From JAGPCH01 sp039810605 (lineage in GTDB: Bacteria; Bacteroidota; Ignavibacteria; Tepidaquicellales; Tepidaquicellaceae), in NCBI GenBank assembly GCA_039810605.1, contig JBDHXH010000002.1, forward strand, positions 1-64,000: 64,000 nucleotides of DNA, written 5' to 3'. A program made the position numbers and the translations under genes. This document shows, in pieces, positions 9,029 to 16,612 of this stretch. Numbering within the stretch: the first letter of the stretch is position 1; each line of letters begins with the position of its first letter. Below the pieces are notes generated by a model that ran no database searches, had not been told where the DNA came from, and saw only the letters and a program-made list of their open reading frames with translations.

Positions 9029-9559
9029 TTGAGGCTAAGTTTTTCAATAACATTATACATTTTTTTTCTCACCATTCCGGATATTTCATTTTCCCAGATT
9101 GACAGAGAAAGGGTAGGCAATGACCTTTTAGGGACACAACAGGGAGGCTTTTTCAACTATGGCGATAAAGACAAAGTGAACATTGAAGTTAATTTGTGGG
9201 GTTATGTTAAATATCCCGGAAAGTATCTGATACCTTCGGGCTCTTCAATCATTGACCTGATTTCTTATGGAGGCGGTCCTATTACTGAAGCGAAACTGGA
9301 AGATATAAGACTATTCCGACCGAGGAATGACAGCTTAAAAATTAAGAAAGATGAGATACTTAAGCTGAATTACAATGATCTTGTCTGGGAAGAAGCAAAT
9401 GCCATGAAGACGAAGTCAAATTTTATTATGAAGCCGGGTGACGTGCTGATACTGACGGGTGAACCGAGATATTTTGCACGGGATAATGTAAACTTTTTTC
9501 TAAGCATTGCTGCAGTCATTACTTCAATCGGAATACTTGTTGTTTCTATTGCAAAGTAG
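9029..9559 (+). CDS. SLBB-domain polysaccharide export protein, short form (copy 1)
   Basis: 176 aa. An N-terminal signal peptide or anchor (~1-22, ending DISFSQ) is followed by one SLBB beta-grasp domain (~45-145, with VNLWGYVKYPGKYLIPSGSS and MKPGDVLIL). A C-terminal membrane helix spans ~153-172. SLBB domains line Wza-type export channels, but the N-terminal Poly_export barrel domain and the Wza length (~360 aa) are missing. It is therefore more likely an accessory periplasmic partner of the Wzc-like protein than an outer-membrane pore. Start is TTG at 9029 with AAGG four bases upstream. It is a paralogue of the gene at 11380. Confidence 0.8.
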   Translation: MRLSFSITLYIFFLTIPDISFSQIDRERVGNDLLGTQQGGFFNYGDKDKVNIEVNLWGYVKYPGKYLIPSGSSIIDLISYGGGPITEAKLEDIRLFRPRNDSLKIKKDEILKLNYNDLVWEEANAMKTKSNFIMKPGDVLILTGEPRYFARDNVNFFLSIAAVITSIGILVVSIAK

Positions 9560-9580
9560 AGTATTTGAAATGGAGAATTG

Positions 9581-10096
9581 ATGACGAATGAAACGAAGAA
9601 ATGGTTTGTGCTTCAGACCAAACCAAGGAATGAAAAGGTTGTTCACAAGCAGGTTGAGATGAAGGGAGTCGAGGTATTTACACCATTGACGGAAAAAATC
9701 CGAATCTGGTCAGACAGAAAGAAAAAAATTGAGGTTCCCCTTTTTTCAGGATATGTTTTCATTCACGGAGATGAGGAAGAAAGGCTGCGGGCAATTTCAA
9801 ATACCAGCGGAGCAATCCGTTACATCTTTTATGAGAAAAGACCGGCTGTAGTAAGCGACAGGGAGATTGAACTGATAAAGCAATCCATAAAAGAGCCGGA
9901 AAAAGTAAGCATTGAGGAAAAGAAAATAAAGAAGGGAGATTTGATTTTGGTTTCGCACGGGATATTCAAAGGTATGAAGGGATACGTAAATGAGTTTAGA
10001 GGGAATTACAGACTGACTGTAAATCTTGAAGAGTTATCTTACTCATTCAGCATCATACTGAATTCAAATGAAGTAACTCTATTGAAAACTGCATAG
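9581..10096 (+). CDS. NusG/UpxY-like transcription antiterminator
   Basis: 171-aa NusG paralogue. The NGN domain is ~1-105 (WFVLQTKPRNEKVV, then FSGYVFIH), and a KOW motif is near residues 120-140 (KKGDLILVSHGIFKGMKG). Specialised paralogues (RfaH, UpxY, LoaP) bind RNA polymerase and keep it reading through long polysaccharide operons. ATG 9581 is preferred over the adjacent TTG 9578 because GGAG (9572-9575) is correctly spaced from it. Being second in a unidirectional run of more than 50 kb fits an autonomous operon-specific antiterminator. Role inferred from family and position; the target sequence is unknown. Confidence 0.88.
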   Translation: MTNETKKWFVLQTKPRNEKVVHKQVEMKGVEVFTPLTEKIRIWSDRKKKIEVPLFSGYVFIHGDEEERLRAISNTSGAIRYIFYEKRPAVVSDREIELIKQSIKEPEKVSIEEKKIKKGDLILVSHGIFKGMKGYVNEFRGNYRLTVNLEELSYSFSIILNSNEVTLLKTA

Positions 10097-10148
10097 GTAA
10101 GGTAAAGTAAAATTATTTGTGATTCGAAATTAATTAATCAGGAAACAT

Positions 10149-10189
10149 CGCTAATGACTTAATGTTCTCAGAATGTGAGTCAATTAGCG
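10149..10189 (+). promoter_or_regulatory. Long RNA hairpin after the NusG-like gene
   Basis: CGCTAATGACT (10149-10159) pairs with AGTCAATTAGCG (10178-10189), all 11 bases matching with a single bulged A at 10182. The enclosed segment can form a further small stem (TTC/GAA around 10165-10173). No T-run follows, so it is not an ordinary intrinsic terminator. Lying between the antiterminator gene and the rest of the operon, it could be a pause or recruitment element. Structure is seen; function is inferred. Confidence 0.55.
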
Positions 10190-10252
10190 GAGCTTTGAAT
10201 ATTAGACAGATATAATGGTTTAAAAATTTATCCGAAGGGACAAAAAGTTTAA

Positions 10253-11194
10253 ATGAAATTTTTGGTAACAGGCGGAGCCGGATTCATAGGCTCAAATGTA
10301 GTGAGAGAAATTCTCCAAAGAGGTCATGATGTCAGAGTACTGGACAACTTCAGTTCCGGCAAAAGGGAAAATCTGACAGAGTTCGAAAAAGACATTGAGC
10401 TTATCGAAGGCGACATTAGAAGCTATCACATTGTGCAGCAGGCCGTCAAAGGCGTTGAAGTTGTATTGCATCAGGCTGCTCTGCCTTCGGTGCCGAGGTC
10501 AATTAAAGATCCCATAACGACTAACGAAGTTAATGTCAGCGGAACGCTTAACATTCTTGAGGCATCGGTTGCGGCGAATGTAAGGAGAGTCGTTTACGCA
10601 TCATCTTCCTCCGTTTACGGAGATAATCCGGAACTGCCCAAGCATGAAGGAATGCTTCCTAATCCGCTGTCCCCTTATGCCGTGTCCAAACTTGCGGGGG
10701 AAAAATACTGTAATGTATTTTCAAGAATTTTCGGACTCGAGACAATCTCACTTAGATATTTTAATGTGTTTGGACCAAATCAGGATCCATCTTCACAATA
10801 CTCGGCAGTCATACCAAAGTTTATCAAGGCAATCATAAGAAATGAGCGCCCTGTAATTTTCGGAGACGGAGAGCAGTCACGCGATTTTACTTATGTATCA
10901 AATGTTGTGTGCGGCAACTTGCTTGCATCTGATTCAAAGTGTGATTCGGGAATTGTGATGAACTGCGCATATAGCCACAGGGTTACACTCAACGAACTTG
11001 TAAAAAGCATAAACCGAAATCTCGGGAAAGATATTGAACCTATGTTTGAGAAGCCGAGGGCAGGAGATATCAAACATTCCTATGCGGATATTAATCTTGC
11101 AAAAAGTAAGATTAACTTTGTTCCGGATGTTGATTTTGAAAAGGGATTAAAGATGACGATAGAAACTTTTATGACCAAAAGTGTTTCAAATTGA
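10253..11194 (+). CDS. UDP-sugar 4-epimerase (WbpP/TviC/GalE family)
   Basis: Extended short-chain dehydrogenase, 313 aa, which inverts C4 of a UDP-hexose or UDP-HexNAc using bound NAD+. The cofactor motif is TGGAGFIGSN (residues 6-15), the catalytic Ser lies in SSSSVYG, and YAVSK carries the Tyr/Lys pair. The segment RYFNVFGPNQDPSSQY followed by AVIPKF is typical of the WbpP/TviC UDP-GlcNAc epimerases. Preceding gap of 156 bp contains the hairpin. Start at ATG 10253. Whether it takes acetylated or plain hexose is not certain. Confidence 0.85.
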   Translation: MKFLVTGGAGFIGSNVVREILQRGHDVRVLDNFSSGKRENLTEFEKDIELIEGDIRSYHIVQQAVKGVEVVLHQAALPSVPRSIKDPITTNEVNVSGTLNILEASVAANVRRVVYASSSSVYGDNPELPKHEGMLPNPLSPYAVSKLAGEKYCNVFSRIFGLETISLRYFNVFGPNQDPSSQYSAVIPKFIKAIIRNERPVIFGDGEQSRDFTYVSNVVCGNLLASDSKCDSGIVMNCAYSHRVTLNELVKSINRNLGKDIEPMFEKPRAGDIKHSYADINLAKSKINFVPDVDFEKGLKMTIETFMTKSVSN

Positions 11195-11314
11195 GAAACT
11201 TGTTTGTAGCTTTAAACTGTTTGAAATTTTCGCAACGGCAAGATGTTCATTAACGCATTTTGTGAGCATTCGTAATAAAAAATGACTAAGAAATTTGCAA
11301 TAATTTATTTATAT

Positions 11315-11326
11315 TTTTTGCGATAA
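11315..11326 (+). promoter_or_regulatory. TTTTTGCGATAA element shared with the first SLBB gene
   Basis: This 12-mer differs by one base from TTTATGCGATAA at 8985-8996, which is the -10 region upstream of the first SLBB gene. Here it lies 53 bp before the second SLBB start. A good -35 at 17 bp is absent (TTGCAA at 11295-11300 is too far), so it is either a weak internal promoter or a remnant of the duplication that produced the paired genes. Confidence 0.35.
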
Positions 11327-11379
11327 GTCATAACTTGAGCGGATTAATTCAAAAAATTTTTAATTATTAAAAGTACGAT

Positions 11380-11931
11380 TTGATTTCACACCGTTATTTG
11401 CTCTTAACTTTATTTTTCTTTTTTGTCTTTATGGAAAATGGATTTACACAGAATGACAGTGACAAAATTAAAGTTGGACCTGAAGAAATAATGTCCGCGA
11501 AGGGAAATTATCATAACTTCGCAGATAAGAATAAAGTGAATATTGAGATTGTTGTTCTCGGATCTGTGCCCGGACGATACCTCATTCCGCAGGGAACATC
11601 CTTGTTTGAATTCTTGCTCATGGCAGGCGGAACGAGTTCTTATCTTGTGGACGATATTAAGATAGTGAGGTTCAGGAGTGAAACTCCGAATTTAAAAGGA
11701 AGCGAAGTAATGGAGTACAATTTCACCGATCTATACTCTGACGATAAAAGAGACATTCTCCGGTCCCAGAAAAATCCCGTGCTCCGGCCGGGAGACATGA
11801 TTGTTCTTCCCGAACCAAAAGTTGCCGAGCAAACAATCTTCTATTATATAAGAGAGACAATATATTTTATAGGAACCCTTGTTTCATTTTATTATCTGAT
11901 TGATAACGTAATAAGAAGATCACAGAACTAA
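11380..11931 (+). CDS. SLBB-domain polysaccharide export protein, short form (copy 2)
   Basis: 183 aa with the same plan as the gene at 9029: signal peptide ~1-24 (ending ENGFTQ), an SLBB domain ~45-150 (VVLGSVPGRYLIPQGTSLFE, LRPGDMIVLPE) and a C-terminal membrane helix near 158-176. The short N-terminal motif YHNFADKNKVNIE matches FNYGDKDKVNIE in copy 1. The Poly_export domain is again missing. The start is TTG at 11380 with a weak ribosome site; no better start gives the signal peptide. It is followed after 49 bp by the second Wzc-like gene, so the SLBB-Wzc pair probably works together. Confidence 0.78.
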   Translation: MISHRYLLLTLFFFFVFMENGFTQNDSDKIKVGPEEIMSAKGNYHNFADKNKVNIEIVVLGSVPGRYLIPQGTSLFEFLLMAGGTSSYLVDDIKIVRFRSETPNLKGSEVMEYNFTDLYSDDKRDILRSQKNPVLRPGDMIVLPEPKVAEQTIFYYIRETIYFIGTLVSFYYLIDNVIRRSQN

Positions 11932-11980
11932 GATTAAACAGAATACCTTTGTCCCGAAAAAATAAATCCAGATTTTAACT

Positions 11981-14233
11981 ATGGCAAAAAATAATTCTTA
12001 CGATGAATTTGATGACATTGACCAATCTCAAGAGAGCGCTCCTTCGAAGGATGTTGTAAAAGAGTATATTAATGTTCTTCGTCAGAACTTAATCCCGATT
12101 CTCATAATCCTTTCAGTAAGCATTATTTATACTCTGATATATGTTAATACTGCAACTAACATTTACCGCAGCACGACAAGCGTAAAGCTCGAGAGTCCGC
12201 AGGGAAATATTCTTACTGCAAATTTCGGCGTAGATGCAGGAGCTCCTACAAATGAAAAGTATATTGCAGTTCAGATAGCAGTAATGAAGAGCTATGACAT
12301 CAGAGATGAAGTGGCGAAGATGCTCATAGATTCATTTAACACGGGCGGCAGAAAATACAGTTTGCTTTTGAACAGTGCATTGCTTCCTGAAACTGTTGCA
12401 GTATCGCAGGAGGTCTTGCGAAGAGATCTTTCCAATATTGTAACTATTGCTGCAGTGAAAGGTCTCGATGCTATCAGCATTACTGCTGAAGGTCCGATAT
12501 TTGAAGAACTTCAGTTCATAACAAAAACTTACGCGGATGTTTATCTGATGTATAATATCGAGCTTAGCCGCCAGGATATTACAAATGTGAAGAAGTTTAT
12601 TGTTGATGAAAAGGAAAAGAAATTCAAAGAGTTAAATGATGCCGAATCTTCAATAGAGAATTTTCAGAAGCGCACAGGATATATGTCCCTGTCTTCGCAA
12701 ACCGGCGGTCTTGTGAACAACATTGCAACTTATGAGGCGAACATTAAAGCCAATGAGATTGAAATGAGGATACGTGATAATAACCTGAAATCATTGAAAT
12801 CAAGATATGATACAATGGATCCGCAGATTGAAGATTACATCCAGGCGCAGATTAATCAGGCACATCTTTCTGCAATGCAGTCACAGGTGACAAGTCTGGA
12901 AATCCAGCGTGATATAGAAGTTGCTCCGATTCAGGATGAACTTGTAAAGGCTAAGACAAAAGAAACTTTTGACAAGAAGATTGATGCATTGAGAGAGAAA
13001 CTGCAGGAGCAGATAGAAATTATGAAGTCCGGAATCAATGCTGTTACGCCAGCCGAAAAGCGGGCATTGAGCGAACAGATATTCAAGGACAAGCTTGAGA
13101 TTCAGGACCTCACATTGAAAAACCAGTCATATCGTGACCTGATTAAGGCAACGCAATCGGAGCTTTCCACATTGCCTGAAAAGATGAGCGAACTTGTGAA
13201 GCTTGAGCGTGACAGAACTTCGGCTGAAAAGTTGTACACTACTCTTGAGCAGAAATATCAGGAAGCGACAATAAACGAAAGAGCTCGTGTTGGTAATGCA
13301 TCTATTCTTGATCTGGGTCTTGATAACAATACGCCGGTAGCGCCCGATCGTCCGAAGATAATTCTATTCGGAGTTCTGATTGGTCTCGGACTCGGACTCG
13401 CATTTGCGTTTGTCAGAAATTATCTGGACAAATCAATTAAGTCGCCGGAAGAACTTGAAAGCAAAGGAGCAAGTGTATTGTCCTGGATACCTAAGATTGA
13501 AACTATCGGTAAGAATGGTCAGAGTACTCCTGAATTTATTGTTGGGAATAAATCTAACTCCGCAGCATCAGAAGCATTCAAGGCATTGAGGACAAGGATA
13601 CAATTCTCAAGGCTCGAATCGGAACAGTTGAAGACAATACTTGTCACAAGTTCGATTCCGTTTGAAGGGAAGACAATTGTTTGCTCGAATCTCGCAGGAA
13701 GTTTTGCTCAAGCAGGAAAGAAAGTTCTTATACTTGATTGTGACCTTAGAAAACCGAGAGTGCACAACGTGTTTGAGACAGATAAATTTCCGGGATTGAG
13801 CGATTATCTTTTTACCAATGTGACGCTTGAAGATATAACACGCAAGACACCGATGGATAACCTTTACTTTATAACCAGCGGAACTATTCCTCCGAATCCT
13901 TCGGAGCTTCTTGGCTCTGTGCAGATGAAGCAATTCATACACAAGCTCAAGGAGATTTATGATATGATAGTAATTGATTCTCCGCCCTTCATTACCGTAA
14001 CCGATTCTGAAATTCTGTATAACATAACCGACGGAACAGTTTTGGTTTGTCAGGCAAACAAGACACCTGCTGATGCTTTCTGGAAAACTTATGAAAGGCT
14101 AAGCAAGAAGTATCCGCATCATTTGCTTGGATGCGTATTAAATAATTTCAACTTCAAGAGTTCTTACGGATATTATTATAACTATTACTATTATTATTCA
14201 CAGCCGGAGTCTAATAAGAAGATTTTGAAATAG
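11981..14233 (+). CDS. Wzc-like polysaccharide co-polymerase and BY-type tyrosine kinase (copy 2)
   Basis: 750 aa, same architecture as the minus-strand copy: first membrane helix ~37-56, Wzz domain with coiled coils, second membrane helix ~462-482, then the kinase. Walker A Lys564 lies in FEGKTIVCSN, Walker A' reads LILDCDLRKP and Walker B MIVIDSPPF. The tail has the same YGYYYNYYYYY cluster as copy 1, then SQPESNK. It sits directly before the ABC exporter, an unusual pairing because Wzc kinases normally serve Wzx/Wzy systems. The low similarity of the periplasmic halves compared with the kinases suggests each copy contacts a different glycan or partner. Confidence 0.92.
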   Translation: MAKNNSYDEFDDIDQSQESAPSKDVVKEYINVLRQNLIPILIILSVSIIYTLIYVNTATNIYRSTTSVKLESPQGNILTANFGVDAGAPTNEKYIAVQIAVMKSYDIRDEVAKMLIDSFNTGGRKYSLLLNSALLPETVAVSQEVLRRDLSNIVTIAAVKGLDAISITAEGPIFEELQFITKTYADVYLMYNIELSRQDITNVKKFIVDEKEKKFKELNDAESSIENFQKRTGYMSLSSQTGGLVNNIATYEANIKANEIEMRIRDNNLKSLKSRYDTMDPQIEDYIQAQINQAHLSAMQSQVTSLEIQRDIEVAPIQDELVKAKTKETFDKKIDALREKLQEQIEIMKSGINAVTPAEKRALSEQIFKDKLEIQDLTLKNQSYRDLIKATQSELSTLPEKMSELVKLERDRTSAEKLYTTLEQKYQEATINERARVGNASILDLGLDNNTPVAPDRPKIILFGVLIGLGLGLAFAFVRNYLDKSIKSPEELESKGASVLSWIPKIETIGKNGQSTPEFIVGNKSNSAASEAFKALRTRIQFSRLESEQLKTILVTSSIPFEGKTIVCSNLAGSFAQAGKKVLILDCDLRKPRVHNVFETDKFPGLSDYLFTNVTLEDITRKTPMDNLYFITSGTIPPNPSELLGSVQMKQFIHKLKEIYDMIVIDSPPFITVTDSEILYNITDGTVLVCQANKTPADAFWKTYERLSKKYPHHLLGCVLNNFNFKSSYGYYYNYYYYYSQPESNKKILK

Positions 14234-14317
14234 GATAGTTGTTTTAATTTTAACAGTTCTTCGAAGCTGTCAATTGGACCCTGAAAAAATTTTAGCTTTA
14301 ACTTTATCGCCCCAGAA

Positions 14318-14343
14318 TTCCGCAAGTTATCTTGCCTCCGGAA
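14318..14343 (+). promoter_or_regulatory. Hairpin just upstream of the Wzm start
   Basis: TTCC-GCAAG (14318-14326), loop TTAT, CTTGC (14331-14335), a CTCC bulge, then GGAA (14340-14343). The stem ends 18 bases before ATG 14362 and so could shade the ribosome site. A second hairpin (ACAG.../...CTGT, 14253-14270) lies in the same 128-bp gap. Neither has a following T-run. Confidence 0.3.
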
Positions 14344-14361
14344 ATCAAATTTTAATTTTGA

Positions 14362-15219
14362 ATGAGTAAACATTTAGCCGAACCTGAATGGACGCTTGAG
14401 ATCAAGCCCGTATCGGGATGGCTGAATTTTCACATTAAGGACGTGTGGAGATATCGCGACCTGCTTCTGATGTTTGTGAGAAGAGATTTTGTCGCAGTTT
14501 ATAAGCAGACTATTCTTGGTCCTTTCTGGTTTTTTCTTCAGCCGATTCTGACAACAATCACTTTTACAATTGTATTCGGCAACATAGCAAAAATTCCAAC
14601 CGACGGAATTCCTCCGATTTTATTTTACATGTCGGGAATTGTGAGTTGGAATTATTTCGCAGATTGTCTTACAAGAACCTCTTCCACATTTGTAGCAAAT
14701 GCAAACATCTTCGGCAAGGTCTATTTTCCGAGGCTTGTGAGTCCGCTTTCAAATGTAATTTCACTGCTGATGAAATTCGGGATTCAAATGGTTTTACTGA
14801 CAGGATTCATTATTTATTTTAAATCAAACGGATCAAATGTAAATCCCAATCTGTACATACTGCTTACTCCTTATCTGATTTTCTTAATGGGCGGCCTCGG
14901 ACTCGGATTCGGAATAATTGTTTCTTCGCTTACTACAAAATACAGGGACTTGTCTTTTCTTGTCAGTTTCGGAGTTCAACTGCTGATGTATGCGACGCCT
15001 GTAATTTATCCTTTGTCAGCACTGCCTGACAAATACAAATGGTTAGTTCTTGCAAACCCCATGACTGCAATTGTGGATACATTTCGTTATGCATTTCTTG
15101 GAGCAGGTTCATTCAACATTGAGAATCTGATTTACAGTACAATATTTATGTTTGTAATTCTTAGCATTGGTGTAGTAGTTTTTAACCGCGTCGAAAAAAC
15201 ATTTATGGATACGGTTTAA
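14362..15219 (+). CDS. wzm: ABC-2 polysaccharide exporter permease, Wzm-like
   Basis: Membrane half of an ABC exporter that moves lipid-linked or finished polysaccharide across the inner membrane. 285 aa, with an N-terminal amphipathic part (WRYRDLLLMFVRRDFVAVYKQ is the family's start region) and about six membrane helices. ILGPFWFFLQPILTT and TPVIYPLSALPDKY are characteristic of the RfbA/TagG/KpsM family. The ATPase gene follows after 12 bp. It is the only permease seen in the window although two cognate ATPases are present. Confidence 0.93.
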   Translation: MSKHLAEPEWTLEIKPVSGWLNFHIKDVWRYRDLLLMFVRRDFVAVYKQTILGPFWFFLQPILTTITFTIVFGNIAKIPTDGIPPILFYMSGIVSWNYFADCLTRTSSTFVANANIFGKVYFPRLVSPLSNVISLLMKFGIQMVLLTGFIIYFKSNGSNVNPNLYILLTPYLIFLMGGLGLGFGIIVSSLTTKYRDLSFLVSFGVQLLMYATPVIYPLSALPDKYKWLVLANPMTAIVDTFRYAFLGAGSFNIENLIYSTIFMFVILSIGVVVFNRVEKTFMDTV

Positions 15220-15231
15220 TTTTTCCAATTT

Positions 15232-16566
15232 ATGAGCCAGGTCATAAAGGTCGAAGGTCTTTCAAAATTATACAGACTTGGAATAGTCGGCAGGAGAACT
15301 ATAAGCGAGGATGTAAACCGACTCTGGGCAAAGATTCGGGGAAAGGAAGATCCTTATATGAAAGTCGGAGAAACAAATGTCAGATCAGTTTCAGGGAAAA
15401 GTGATTATGTATGGGCGCTTAAGAATATTAACTTTGAAGTTAAGGACGGTGAGCGATTCGGAATAATAGGAAAGAACGGCGCAGGAAAATCCACGCTGCT
15501 CAAGATTCTCTCAAGAGTTGCAAGTCCCACAAAAGGTTCTGTAAGACTGAAAGGTAGAGTAGCGAGTCTTCTTGAAGTGGGGACCGGATTCCATCCTGAA
15601 CTTACAGGCAGGGACAACATCTTTCTCAACGGTTCAATTCTCGGCATGACTCAAACGGAGATAAAGAAAAAGTTTGACAGTATCGTAGATTTTTCCGGAG
15701 TCGAGAGATACATTGATACACCGGTGAAAAGATATTCTTCCGGAATGTATGTCAGGCTTGCCTTTGCAGTCGCTGCACATCTTGAACCGGAGATTCTTAT
15801 TGTTGATGAAGTGCTTGCCGTAGGAGATGCCGAGTTTCAGAAGAAGTGTCTCGGGAAGATGCATGATGTTTCGGAAAAGGAGGGAAGAACAGTGTTGTTT
15901 GTCAGTCATAATCTTCAGGCAATTAAAAATCTCTGTCAGAAAATTCTGATTCTTGATAACGGCGAAATGTTTACGCTTGGTCAAACGGAAGAATCTTTGA
16001 AAATTTATAATGAACTTGTAAGAGGAACAAAGATAGATGCACATACGGAGATCGGCAATATTACCAACAGGAGAGGCAGCGGCGCAATAAGGTTTACAAG
16101 CATTGAGATTCTTGATTCTTCGGGAAGCAAACGATACAAATATGATCTTGGCGAGTCCGTCAGATTCAGAGTCTCTTATAAAGTTTACAAAAAAATGAAA
16201 GGGCTGCGTCTGATAGTAGCTCTACTTTCCGGGCTGTCGCGGGAATGTCTGACACTTGCTTATCACAAACTTACGGATGTAGAATTGATCCCCGGTGATT
16301 CAGGCGAAGCCGAAGTCGAATTTACGGATCTGAATATAAAGCCCGGGGAATATCCCCTTTATTTTGAACTTATTGATGGCGGGCATAACTCAAATTCTAA
16401 AGACGTAATTGACGACCTCACCGCGCCGCTGATCATAAAAGGAACGGGAAGTTACAACGGAACAAGTTTTTATCCTGACAAGCCTTCGGGTTACTTTTCA
16501 ACAGAAACAGTTTTAAATTTGAATGAGATATTCAAGGATGAAGCAGTAATAAGGAAGGCGCTTTGA
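15232..16566 (+). CDS. wzt: ABC polysaccharide exporter ATPase with Wzt C-terminal domain (copy 1)
   Basis: 444 aa. The nucleotide-binding domain covers ~1-265: Walker A with Lys86 (GKNGAGKSTLL), signature YSSGMYVRLAFAVA, Walker B ILIVDEVLAVGD and the switch histidine in FVSHN. Residues ~270-444 form a beta-sandwich Wzt_C-type domain, which in O9a/O8 systems recognises the modified non-reducing end of the chain. It pairs with the permease immediately upstream. It is a paralogue of the ATPase at 41419: N-terminal halves nearly identical in motifs, C-terminal halves clearly different. Confidence 0.93.
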   Translation: MSQVIKVEGLSKLYRLGIVGRRTISEDVNRLWAKIRGKEDPYMKVGETNVRSVSGKSDYVWALKNINFEVKDGERFGIIGKNGAGKSTLLKILSRVASPTKGSVRLKGRVASLLEVGTGFHPELTGRDNIFLNGSILGMTQTEIKKKFDSIVDFSGVERYIDTPVKRYSSGMYVRLAFAVAAHLEPEILIVDEVLAVGDAEFQKKCLGKMHDVSEKEGRTVLFVSHNLQAIKNLCQKILILDNGEMFTLGQTEESLKIYNELVRGTKIDAHTEIGNITNRRGSGAIRFTSIEILDSSGSKRYKYDLGESVRFRVSYKVYKKMKGLRLIVALLSGLSRECLTLAYHKLTDVELIPGDSGEAEVEFTDLNIKPGEYPLYFELIDGGHNSNSKDVIDDLTAPLIIKGTGSYNGTSFYPDKPSGYFSTETVLNLNEIFKDEAVIRKAL

Positions 16567-16612
16567 TTCAGCAAGTTTTCAATTTATCAATTTAATTGAA
16601 AGGAATTTTACC

